A DNA stretch of 64,000 nucleotides from Levilinea saccharolytica (GTDB taxonomy: Bacteria > Chloroflexota > Anaerolineae > Anaerolineales > Anaerolineaceae): contig NZ_LGCM01000034.1 of the NCBI RefSeq assembly GCF_001306035.1, positions 1-64,000 of the forward strand, read 5' to 3'. The notes below the pieces were generated by a model, which was not told where the DNA came from, made no database searches, and saw nothing but the letters and a program-made list of their open reading frames with translations. Both the position numbers and the translations under genes were made by a program. Below, one piece after another: positions 25,271-33,246 of the stretch. Each line of letters begins with the position of its first letter. Position 1 is the first letter of the stretch.

Positions 25271-25660
25271 TCACGCTTGAACCTGCTGTCCGTTTTGGTG
25301 CGAAGACCGCCGCAAAACGCTCTGCAAGTATTCTAGCATGAGATCCACGTTGTAATGTTTTTTATAGAAGTCGTCGGCACCGCTTTCGAAGGCGGTCAGG
25401 GCCTGTTTCCAGGTGGGCAGCCCCGAAACCGCCACGATTTTGGCGGCGGGGTAGGCCTGACGCAGGGATTGGATCAGCTCCGCCGGATCCTCGACCCCCT
25501 CCTGATCCAAAATCACCAGCGAAAATTCGCCCTGGGGCCAGGGGGAGGGTTCGGGGGGCAGGTAGGTGGGGCTGCCCATTTGTTCCAGTGCGCTGCGCAT
25601 TTCTTCGTGCCAGAAAATTTCATACTCATTGCAAACCACAAGTATCCGCATAGGCGACAT
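25271..25660 (-). CDS. Stand-alone receiver-domain protein
   Basis: A 129-residue single receiver domain without output. The phospho-acceptor Asp is in LVILDQEG near residue 51, the Lys in DDFYKKHYN near residue 98. The usual N-terminal acidic pair is N-E (VVCNEYE), so metal binding may be weaker. Start ATG 25660 with GAGGAAA upstream. It lies 9 nt after the kinase gene and 25 nt before the large regulator, so it probably shuttles phosphate or tunes the kinase in the same relay. Confidence 0.78.
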   Translation of the reverse strand: MSPMRILVVCNEYEIFWHEEMRSALEQMGSPTYLPPEPSPWPQGEFSLVILDQEGVEDPAELIQSLRQAYPAAKIVAVSGLPTWKQALTAFESGADDFYKKHYNVDLMLEYLQSVLRRSSHQNGQQVQA

Positions 25661-25669
25661 GGCGTTTCC

Positions 25670-28600
25670 TCACGCAAACTTTTCGATGGGAATCCGGATC
25701 AACATGCTGGTCCCTGTGGGGCCGGTTTTCTCCACTTCAACACTGCCCTGGTGCATCGAAAAGATGATCCCGGCCAGATACAGGCCAATGCCGGAGCCGC
25801 GTTCCCCTGGCTTTTTGAGGATGGGTTGGCGGATCAGTTTGGCGCGAATCTCTTCGGGAATGCCGCCGCCGGTGTCGCGCACGCGGATTTCCACGCGGTC
25901 GTTGAGCGGGTCCTGGCGGGTTTCAATGGTGATCTTTTTCTGGGGGCTGTTTTCCACCGCGTCCACGCTGTTGTTGATGAGAATGTCCAGGGCGCGGCGC
26001 AGGTGTTCAGCGTACCCGCGCACCTTGACCGTTTCGGCGGTGTAAAAATCAGCTTCAAACACCTTGTCTTCGTATTTGCCTTTCTTGCGGCGGAACTGCG
26101 TCAGCCGCTCGTTGATCAGGCTGTTGATGGGGATGGACTCGTAAAAGTCTTCGTTGGAGGTGGGGTAGTTGGGGATGGAGCGGATCTCGTTGAGGGCGTC
26201 CTTGATCTTGCCCAGGCGCTCGTTCACGGCTTCACGCGGGGCGTTGTTGTTCAGGTCTTTTTCCAGCGAGCCCAGGGTGTTGCTGATGGTGGCGATGTGG
26301 CCCTTGATGGAGTGGAAATAGGTGCTGGACATGACGCCCATGTAGTCCAGGAAGAGCCGTCCGGCGGCTTCCTGCTGCTGGCCGCGGATTTTCTCGCTCT
26401 GCTTGACAAAGGAGATGGCGATGGCGGCCAGGTTGGAGAACAGGTTGATGTTGCTCAGGTCCTGCTTGGTGAAGGAATGGTGCTCGCGGTAGTTGATGAA
26501 CATCACGCCCACTTTTTCGCCCGCGGCGATGAGCGGCACGGCCACCAGCGATTTGACCCCTTCGCGCTCGGTGAAGCCGGCCCCAAACACGCTCTGAATG
26601 GTGGTGTCAGTGACCACGTAGGGGGAGTCCATGGCGATCACCTTGAAGGGCATCGAACTGCGGTCCACGTAGTCCAGTTCCAACACCTTTTCGGGCTTTT
26701 CAACGCCCTGCATGGCGGGGGGATAATCAAAGCGGTCGCGCTCCTGGTTATAGGCGTAGAGCGTCACCACATCGGCTTCCAGGGTGTTGATGGTGCCCTG
26801 CACGATGGCGTTCAGCGTGCTTTGCAGGTCGCCGCGCACGGTCCACTGGGTGGCCACCTGTGAGGCGGCTTTGACGCGCTGGAGGTGCTCCAACAGAGAG
26901 GCGCGTTTGAGGGCCATGCTGGCCTGGTTGGCCAGGGTGACGGCTTTCTGCTGGTTGCTGCGCGTGGGGGAATAGGGACGGTGGTAGTTTACAAATAAGG
27001 CCCCCTGGCGCTCATCCGGCAGCTTGAGCAGAATGGTTTCGCTGGCGCGGATGCCCAGGCGCTGGAACATCTGGCGCAGCTCCGGCGAGTGAATGTGGTT
27101 GGTGTGCCGCTCCAGCATGTGGGGAGCTTCGAGGAAATCGCGGGCGGTGAACATTTCGGTGGGCATGGTGGCAGCCTGGGTGTGCTGTAAGAACTGCCCC
27201 CATTCTTCGGCGGGGATGCCGGCGACGGCAGCCTTTTCAAAGGTCAGCCGGTTCTGGTCTTTGCTGGTGTGCAGAAAGACGGCCGAGTCGCAGTCGAACA
27301 CCTTGCGGCTGCTTTCCACCAGACACTGCACGACCTCTTCCACGGTTTCGGCCTGCGAGAAGCCCTCGCTGGCGGAGCGGATGTTTTCCAGGTCCAGCAT
27401 CTTGAGGGCGTTTTCATAGGCGATGGCTGCCTGATTGGCGTACAGCCGCCAGGCGTTTTGTTCGCCTTCCGAAAACTTGCGCGTTTCGGGGTAATGCACC
27501 CACAGCACGCCCAATTTGCGCTCGTTGGAGATGAGCGGCAGGCAGGCCGCCGAGCGCACGCCGTCGGCTGTCAGGCGCGGGTTCATGTCTTCGAGAACGG
27601 TGATATCTTCAATGAAGACGGCCTTGCCGCTCTCGAACACCCGCCGCGAATAGCCGCTGGGGCGGGTCCAATCTTTGGGGTTGGGCATGTCGAAGAAATT
27701 GGCCGATTCAATGTACTGGGTGGCGCCGTCCGCGTCCATGATCAGCACGCAAGCCCACCAGACGCCCAGGCGTTTGTGGGTGTTTTCCACGATCTGGCGC
27801 AGCACCTCTTTGGGGTTGAGCTGTGAGGTGATGCGCTCCGAGGCCATGTAGGCGTTCTTGAGGTATTCCGAGCCGTGCAGGACTTCTTCCAGCAGGCGCG
27901 TGTTTTGAATGTTGACGGCCACCTGGGCCACCAGCGTGTCAAAGGCGTTGCGCTCCTGGTCGCTCCAGGCTTCGGCGCGGTCGCTTTGCATGGAGATGAC
28001 GCCGATGCACTGGCCGCTGACTTCAATGGGGCGCACGATCCCCGATTGAGAGGGTGTGCCGCGCACGCGCGAGCGCACGCCAATTTCTTTCATAATGCTT
28101 TCTTTTTGGGCCAGGCTGCCCCATTCCAACGGCTTTTGATGGTGAAATACATATCCGGCCCAGCCCCAGGTGGTGGGGTCCGACAGCAGCACCTCGGTGA
28201 GGTGCACAGGATGGCCCTGATCATAGGCGATCTCAAACTGAAGGCGCAGCGGCAGTTCTTTGGCCAGAGCCACGAAGAACATGTTGGCATGCAGTTGGGT
28301 CGAGACAAATTCCCAGACGGCCTCCAACTGGGTGTTCAGGTCGCGCTTTTCGGCCAAAATGCCGCTGACCGCCACCAGTTCGCGCGAGACCTTTTCGCGG
28401 CGCTGGATTTCTTGGAAGATCTGCGCGTTGTGAATGGCGATGGCGGCATGGCTGGCGAAGGCGGTCACATCCGCCAGATGGTTCTGGTTGTAGTAGTTGG
28501 CCTCAATCTTGTCCAGGTTGAGCACGCCGATGGTCTGGTCTTTATAAATCAGGGGCACGCCCAGCCAGCAGCGGATATATTCATCCTGCGGCAGACGGAA

Positions 28601-29332
28601 CCAGCGCGGATCCTGGTCGGTGTCGGAGATGATCAGCGGACGGCGGTCGCGGATCACCTGCTGGACATGCTGCAAGTGAGCCAACTGGGTATAGGAAAAA
28701 TTTTGCTGGTTGGAGCGAAACCCGCGCTGAGCCACAATTTCCAGATGGTTGGCGGTGTCGAGCATAATGGAGCAGCTGTCGTATTCCACAAACTGCGCCA
28801 GGCGCTCCAGCACGTAATGCAGATATTCGCTCAGGTCCGCGCGGCTGGTGATGTCCTCGGTGATGCGCTTGCTGATCTCTTGCAGAGCCTGGGCCTTTTG
28901 GGTGGAGGTCAGCAGGCGCCGTTCGGAAATTTCGCGCTCCAAGAGGTGCTGAACGCGGGCGGTCAGCTCGGCGGCTGAGCAGGTTTTCATCAAGAAATCG
29001 TCCGCGCCCAGCTGCAAGGCGTCCACGCGCACCGTCAGCTCGTCGGCACAGGTCAGAAGCAGCACCTTCAGCCGGGTCAGGTCGGGGTCGGCGCGTAGCT
29101 CGCGCAGCAGCTCCAGCCCGTCGCGGTCGGGCAGGCGGTAGTCCAAAATGACCAGGCTGAAGGGATTTTGCTGGCGGCTGGCTTCGTGCAGCAGGTCGAG
29201 GGCGGTCTGGCCGTCGGGGGCATAGCTCAGATGGGCGACACAGTTTTGCAGGCGAAGCTGGAGGGTTTCCAGGTCATCGGGCTGATCTTCAATAATCAAA
29301 ATTTTTTGGGTGCTGTCCGCCAGCCTGCACAT
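25670..29332 (-). CDS. Hybrid sensor kinase: receiver, five GAF domains, HATPase
   Basis: A 1220-residue cytoplasmic multi-sensor kinase with no membrane segment. Order: receiver (about 10-130; Asp in VILDYRLPD), GAF1 (about 170-310), GAF2 (330-490), GAF3 (510-660), GAF4 (670-830), GAF5 (850-990), a phospho-acceptor helix with His1007 in YFHSIKGHIATI, and HATPase (about 1080-1215; NNSVDAVE, DTGGGIP, GSGIGLY). The N-terminal receiver suggests input from another kinase. It heads an operon with a single receiver and a large response regulator, which are its probable partners. Ligands of the GAF domains are not predictable. Confidence 0.88.
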   Translation of the reverse strand: MCRLADSTQKILIIEDQPDDLETLQLRLQNCVAHLSYAPDGQTALDLLHEASRQQNPFSLVILDYRLPDRDGLELLRELRADPDLTRLKVLLLTCADELTVRVDALQLGADDFLMKTCSAAELTARVQHLLEREISERRLLTSTQKAQALQEISKRITEDITSRADLSEYLHYVLERLAQFVEYDSCSIMLDTANHLEIVAQRGFRSNQQNFSYTQLAHLQHVQQVIRDRRPLIISDTDQDPRWFRLPQDEYIRCWLGVPLIYKDQTIGVLNLDKIEANYYNQNHLADVTAFASHAAIAIHNAQIFQEIQRREKVSRELVAVSGILAEKRDLNTQLEAVWEFVSTQLHANMFFVALAKELPLRLQFEIAYDQGHPVHLTEVLLSDPTTWGWAGYVFHHQKPLEWGSLAQKESIMKEIGVRSRVRGTPSQSGIVRPIEVSGQCIGVISMQSDRAEAWSDQERNAFDTLVAQVAVNIQNTRLLEEVLHGSEYLKNAYMASERITSQLNPKEVLRQIVENTHKRLGVWWACVLIMDADGATQYIESANFFDMPNPKDWTRPSGYSRRVFESGKAVFIEDITVLEDMNPRLTADGVRSAACLPLISNERKLGVLWVHYPETRKFSEGEQNAWRLYANQAAIAYENALKMLDLENIRSASEGFSQAETVEEVVQCLVESSRKVFDCDSAVFLHTSKDQNRLTFEKAAVAGIPAEEWGQFLQHTQAATMPTEMFTARDFLEAPHMLERHTNHIHSPELRQMFQRLGIRASETILLKLPDERQGALFVNYHRPYSPTRSNQQKAVTLANQASMALKRASLLEHLQRVKAASQVATQWTVRGDLQSTLNAIVQGTINTLEADVVTLYAYNQERDRFDYPPAMQGVEKPEKVLELDYVDRSSMPFKVIAMDSPYVVTDTTIQSVFGAGFTEREGVKSLVAVPLIAAGEKVGVMFINYREHHSFTKQDLSNINLFSNLAAIAISFVKQSEKIRGQQQEAAGRLFLDYMGVMSSTYFHSIKGHIATISNTLGSLEKDLNNNAPREAVNERLGKIKDALNEIRSIPNYPTSNEDFYESIPINSLINERLTQFRRKKGKYEDKVFEADFYTAETVKVRGYAEHLRRALDILINNSVDAVENSPQKKITIETRQDPLNDRVEIRVRDTGGGIPEEIRAKLIRQPILKKPGERGSGIGLYLAGIIFSMHQGSVEVEKTGPTGTSMLIRIPIEKFA

Positions 29333-29408
29333 AAACCCTCTGAATCAAACAATGGGGTGCGTTTCAGTTTTATTGTAACCCGGCGGCGGGGATTGAAACA
29401 CGGGATTC

Positions 29409-29430
29409 CATCACAATTTCATCACAATGT
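29409..29430. repeat. Two 11-bp direct repeats upstream of the hybrid kinase gene
   Basis: CATCACAATtt and CATCACAATgt stand directly next to each other with an 11-bp period, one helical turn. They lie 77-98 nt upstream of the kinase start, a reasonable place for an activator or repressor site. Confidence 0.4.
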
Positions 29431-29450
29431 GAGACGGCGGGAGGGGGAAA

Positions 29451-29473
29451 ACAAAACGACCCTTACGGGTCGT
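29451..29473 (-). terminator. Intrinsic terminator of tRNA-Arg
   Basis: Minus strand: 7-bp stem ACGACCC/GGGTCGT with a 4-nt loop, followed by TTTGTTTT. It lies 8 nt past the tRNA. Confidence 0.85.
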
Positions 29474-29480
29474 GTGGGAG

Positions 29481-29554
29481 TGCCCTCGGCAGAACTCGAA
29501 TCTGCAACCTTTTGCTCCGCAAGCAGACGCTCTGTCCAATTGAGCTACGAGGGC
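29481..29554 (-). tRNA. tRNA-Arg (anticodon GCG)
   Basis: A 74-nt tRNA. Acceptor GCCCTCG/CGAGGGC, D stem GCTC/GAGC, anticodon arm TCTGC-TTGCGGA-GCAAA giving GCG, T arm GCAGA-TTCGAGT-TCTGC, discriminator A73. CCA is not encoded. The anticodon stem has one C28-A42 mismatch. Most bacteria read CGN arginine codons with an ACG (inosine) tRNA, so a G34 version is unusual. Confidence 0.9.
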
Positions 29555-29567
29555 GTTACGTGCTCCA

Positions 29568-29596
29568 TTTATACCGCGCTCTGAGCGAATCGTCAA
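29568..29596 (-). promoter_or_regulatory. Promoter of tRNA-Arg
   Basis: Minus strand TTGACG, 17-nt spacer, TATAAA. The -35 element overlaps the stop codon of the diguanylate cyclase gene. Confidence 0.75.
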
Positions 29597-31662
29597 GAGA
29601 TCGGCTGGCCTGATTTTCGGGCGCGTTTGGTCTGTTTTTGCTGGTACATGGCCTGATCCGCAGCCTGTACCAGGGATTCCATCTCTTCTGGGCGTTCTGC
29701 GGTGGCCGTGCCGAAGGAAAGATCAATAGGGTGGCCCAGCTTGGTCTGGTTGACCGCGGCCAACTGCTCTTCCAGGCGGTTCATCACCGCCTGAGCCGTG
29801 GCGTCGTCAGCCCCGGGGAGCAGCAGGGCAAATTCATCGCCGCCGATGCGCGCCACCGAATCGGCGGAGCGCACGATGGAGCGCAGCACAAACGACACCC
29901 GCCGCAGCAGTTCATCCCCCACCGGATGGCCGTAGTGGTCGTTGATCTGCTTCAGCCCATCCACGTCAATCATCACCAGGCTGATGGGGTAGCTGCCGGA
30001 GCTGACCTGACGGCTGAGGTAATCATCAAAATAGGCGCGGTTATACAGCCCGGTCACTGTGTCGTGCGTGCTTTGGTAGCGCAGCCGGGTTTCATCGTGC
30101 TTGCGGGCGGTGATATCGCGGCACACCGCCAAACCCCCGCCGCGCAGGCCCATCTCTTCCTGGGTGGGGGTCACTGTCACCAGCAAGATGCGCTGACCCC
30201 CGTCCAGGCGCACCATGGCCACCTCAGTGGAAAAGCTGCGTCCGCCCTCGGATTCGCGGGCGATTTGCAGAATAGATTGAGCGGAAGGCTCCGACATGAA
30301 ATCGGTCAGGTGCCGCCCGGCCATTTTCCCTGGCCGAACCCCAAACAGCTCCTCCGCCGCGGGGTTCACATATTCCAGGCGGCCCTGCAAATCGAACAGG
30401 ATGGTGCCCTCGCCTTGCAGCTGCAGCAGGGTGCGAAACCGGGCTTCTGATTCCCGCAGGGCTGTTTCGGCGGTTTTGGCCTGGGTGATATCCAGTAAGA
30501 AGCCCTGCCACACGGCGCACTGCAGGGTGCGGTCCCAGCGCAGCACGGCCTGATCGCGCACCCAGGCGATGCGCCCATCTTTGCCCACCAGGCGGTATTC
30601 CATCTCAAACGGTTCGCCCAGTTGGTTGGTGCGCTCGTGCTCGGCTTTGACGCGCTCGTAATCGTCGGGGTGAATGGATTTGAGCCAGATATCGGGGATG
30701 GTGGACCACTCTTCGGCGGTGTAGCCGGTGATGACTTCGATATGGGGGCTGGTGTAGATGTTAGAGCTTTCTTCGTCCACGCGGTCGGAATAGATGGCAG
30801 CGGAGACCTGTTCCACCAGCAGGCGGAAGCGCGCCTCGGCGTTGCGCAGCTGCTCTTCCATGCGCAGCCGGTCGGTCACATCGATTACCGATACCACCAC
30901 GCGGCTGAATTCGGCTTCATACCCGGGGATCACCGACCAACGTACAAAAACGTCCAACCGTTTGCCGTCCAGGGTGTGGTTCACCCCCTGGGCTTCAAAT
31001 TCGGTGTCGTCTTTGGCCATGGTGAGGATTTCTTTTTTGAGCAATTGCCGCCCCTCACCGCTCAGGATGTGATCCAGGTCTCCCAGCAGGTCGGCCTTGT
31101 TCCTGGCGCCGAAAAGCCGCAGCGTACTGCGGTTGACGTCCAACACCCGGATGCGGCGCGCGCATTCATCTAAGATTTCTGGGTGCAGTTCCAGGTATAA
31201 CGCCAGGTTGGTGACGCCGCGCTCCATCAGTTCATGGACATAAGCGTGCACCTGGGAAAAATCCTCTTCCCACAATGAGACGGGTGAATTTTCAAACAGG
31301 TAACGGGCGCGATTGTGGGTTGAGGCTCCGCTGCCGGGTTCGGTGCCGATGGCTGGACGTCCCAAACCTATGGGAGAGGAAGGCGGATTGCTGCTGGCGC
31401 GCGAGCTTTCTTCTTGTCTTATTTCGGGAGGGGCAGGCGGGACGGCGGCCTCGCGCCGGGTGAGCCAGATCACGGCCAGCAGCCAGAACAGGCCGGAGAG
31501 CAGGGCAAAGAGCAAATCTTTCACCCCCTCTGCACGTGCCAGCAAAGCCGCATCGAAACGCCACGGCTCCAGCAGCCAGGGGGCTGTGAAGTGCCATACA
31601 AGCGCAAGAAATGCGTATGCGCCGGCCAGGAGGAGGGCGTTGCGGAGGGTGGTTTTTTGCAT
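29593..31662 (-). CDS. Membrane-bound diguanylate cyclase with PAS domains
   Basis: A 689-residue enzyme that would make c-di-GMP from two GTP. Two N-terminal membrane helices (about residues 8-30 and 48-67), a Pro/Ser-rich linker, three PAS modules (about 110-270, 275-400, 405-525; one contains the WSTIPDIWLKSIHPDD PAS-fold-3 signature) and a C-terminal GGDEF domain. The active site GGDEF is intact, and RSAD five residues before it is the product-inhibition I-site, so the enzyme should be active and feedback-controlled. It is monocistronic; its stop overlaps the tRNA-Arg promoter. It gives a local source of the second messenger that the leader at 45366 may sense. Confidence 0.92.
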   Translation of the reverse strand: MQKTTLRNALLLAGAYAFLALVWHFTAPWLLEPWRFDAALLARAEGVKDLLFALLSGLFWLLAVIWLTRREAAVPPAPPEIRQEESSRASSNPPSSPIGLGRPAIGTEPGSGASTHNRARYLFENSPVSLWEEDFSQVHAYVHELMERGVTNLALYLELHPEILDECARRIRVLDVNRSTLRLFGARNKADLLGDLDHILSGEGRQLLKKEILTMAKDDTEFEAQGVNHTLDGKRLDVFVRWSVIPGYEAEFSRVVVSVIDVTDRLRMEEQLRNAEARFRLLVEQVSAAIYSDRVDEESSNIYTSPHIEVITGYTAEEWSTIPDIWLKSIHPDDYERVKAEHERTNQLGEPFEMEYRLVGKDGRIAWVRDQAVLRWDRTLQCAVWQGFLLDITQAKTAETALRESEARFRTLLQLQGEGTILFDLQGRLEYVNPAAEELFGVRPGKMAGRHLTDFMSEPSAQSILQIARESEGGRSFSTEVAMVRLDGGQRILLVTVTPTQEEMGLRGGGLAVCRDITARKHDETRLRYQSTHDTVTGLYNRAYFDDYLSRQVSSGSYPISLVMIDVDGLKQINDHYGHPVGDELLRRVSFVLRSIVRSADSVARIGGDEFALLLPGADDATAQAVMNRLEEQLAAVNQTKLGHPIDLSFGTATAERPEEMESLVQAADQAMYQQKQTKRARKSGQPIS

Positions 31663-31809
31663 GGGCCTAGCAGTCAGCGGGTACCTCGCGGTTCATCAAC
31701 CGGGGCGCTCGAAATTGGAGAGGGCGTTTTCGGAGGTAAGCGCCAGATATCGTGTTTCGTGCACACTCACAAGTGGTACTACTATATCACACCTGCACCG
31801 GAAAATGAA

Positions 31810-31846
31810 GACGGTGGAAACGATTGGTTTGACCGTTTCCACCGTC
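31810..31846 (-). terminator. Hairpin ending the MacB-like operon
   Basis: A perfect 13-bp inverted repeat (GACGGTGGAAACG 31810-31822, CGTTTCCACCGTC 31834-31846). On the minus strand TTCATTTTCC follows, a weak T-tract. Confidence 0.7.
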
Positions 31847-31898
31847 GGTTTGCTATTTATAACTACTGACGGCCGGTGTCCCGCTGCTGAGGGCCGCG

Positions 31899-33230
31899 TT
31901 ATTCGTACTTCAACGCCGTGACCGGCACGAGCGTGGCGGCGCGCAGAGCCGGGTACAGACCCGAAAGCAGCCCCACCAGGGTGGAGAAGACCAGGGCAAA
32001 CCCCAGCAGCCACAGCGGTGTGTACACGCCAAAGTTGGTGGGCATGCCGCCGCTTTGGGCCGCCTGACTGGTCAGGTAGGTAGCGGCCACCACGTTCAAG
32101 ACTTGCCCGCCCAACCAACCTACCAGCACGCCCCCCAGGCCGCCCAGCAGGCCAATTCCGGCCGCCTCGCCCAGGAAGATGCTGAGCACATCCCGGTTGG
32201 TGGCCCCCACGGCTTTCATCAGGCCGATTTCACGCGTGCGCTCCAGGATGGCCATGGTCATGGTGTTGGCGATGCCGATGGCGGCCACCAGCAGGGCGAT
32301 GGCCCCGACCCCGCCGAAGATGACCTGCAGCACGGTGAAAAAGCTGTTGACGCCCTGCACGAAGGATTGGGGGGTGCTGGCCATGTAGCCCATGTTGTTA
32401 ATTTGCTCAGCCACGTCCAGCACCACATCTGTATCCTCAGCTTTGACGATTAACTGTTCGTAGCCTTCTTTATAGCGGTTAATGCGCTTGCCGCGCCCCC
32501 ATTCGTTCCAGGCAGTGCTGTCTTCCAGGCGCACAAACAAGAAGCTGTCGGCTTCGGAACGGGCTTCTTGCAGCACACCCACAATGCGCAGGTTGATCGT
32601 CTTGCGCACCTCCTGCCCGTCCTGCGTCCAGCGGATGAGGTTGACCTTGATTTGCTGGTTGAGCAGATCCGGCTGAGGGGGCGGTTCCTGGCCGGGGCGC
32701 AGCTTGGGATCCATCCAATTTTTCGCAATCCACCCGCCAATCACGGCCGTGCCTTTTTCCAACTGGGTGGTTCCGGCTTCCAGCGGATAGCCAAACTCAG
32801 CCAGGTCGCTGACGCCCACGCCCATGATGCCGCCGTAGGCTTCCAGACGGCCGTACTGCATGGAGCCGGAATATTGCACGTATTCGCGCGGGATGACGCT
32901 GGCCACGCCGGGGATGGCGGTGATTTCCTCAATGGCCTGGGTGGTGAGCATTTTTTGCTGCGGCATGCCCCCGCCTTCCATGACCATGCCCCCGCCTCCG
33001 CCGCCCATCATGATCGGCCCTTCGCCGTAGTTGGGATAGACATTGATCAGGGTCAGGTCGGTGATGGAGCCAAAGGACTGGGTGGCGTTGCGCTGCAGGC
33101 CGATGGCCAACGACACCAGCAGCACCACCGCGGCGGTACCGATGATCACGCCCACAGCGGTCAGGGCCACCCGTCCCTTGCGGCGGTTCAGGTTGCTGAA
33201 AATTAAACTGACCAGGTCGCTAAAACGCAT
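31899..33230 (-). CDS. MacB/FtsX-type ABC transporter permease
   Basis: A 443-residue protein with the MacB topology: one N-terminal membrane helix (about residues 20-45, following LNRRKGRVALTAVGVIIG), a large extracytoplasmic domain to about residue 285, and three C-terminal helices (FtsX domain, with MAILERTREIGLMKAVGAT). These proteins do not form a channel but couple ATP hydrolysis to movement of the outer domain (mechanotransmission). The ATPase partner is at 35118-35858. A secreted protein gene lies between them. A MacA adaptor is absent, as expected if the cell has a single membrane. Substrate unknown: peptide, lipid or protein release. Confidence 0.88.
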   Translation of the reverse strand: MRFSDLVSLIFSNLNRRKGRVALTAVGVIIGTAAVVLLVSLAIGLQRNATQSFGSITDLTLINVYPNYGEGPIMMGGGGGGMVMEGGGMPQQKMLTTQAIEEITAIPGVASVIPREYVQYSGSMQYGRLEAYGGIMGVGVSDLAEFGYPLEAGTTQLEKGTAVIGGWIAKNWMDPKLRPGQEPPPQPDLLNQQIKVNLIRWTQDGQEVRKTINLRIVGVLQEARSEADSFLFVRLEDSTAWNEWGRGKRINRYKEGYEQLIVKAEDTDVVLDVAEQINNMGYMASTPQSFVQGVNSFFTVLQVIFGGVGAIALLVAAIGIANTMTMAILERTREIGLMKAVGATNRDVLSIFLGEAAGIGLLGGLGGVLVGWLGGQVLNVVAATYLTSQAAQSGGMPTNFGVYTPLWLLGFALVFSTLVGLLSGLYPALRAATLVPVTALKYE

Positions 33231-33246
33231 ACCCTCTCCTTGGGGC

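Noticed and set aside
23221-25341. A 706-codon plus-strand frame opposite the large response regulator
   Set aside because: Gly/Gln/Ala/His-rich translation without any domain; the opposite strand encodes a clear receiver and winged helix.
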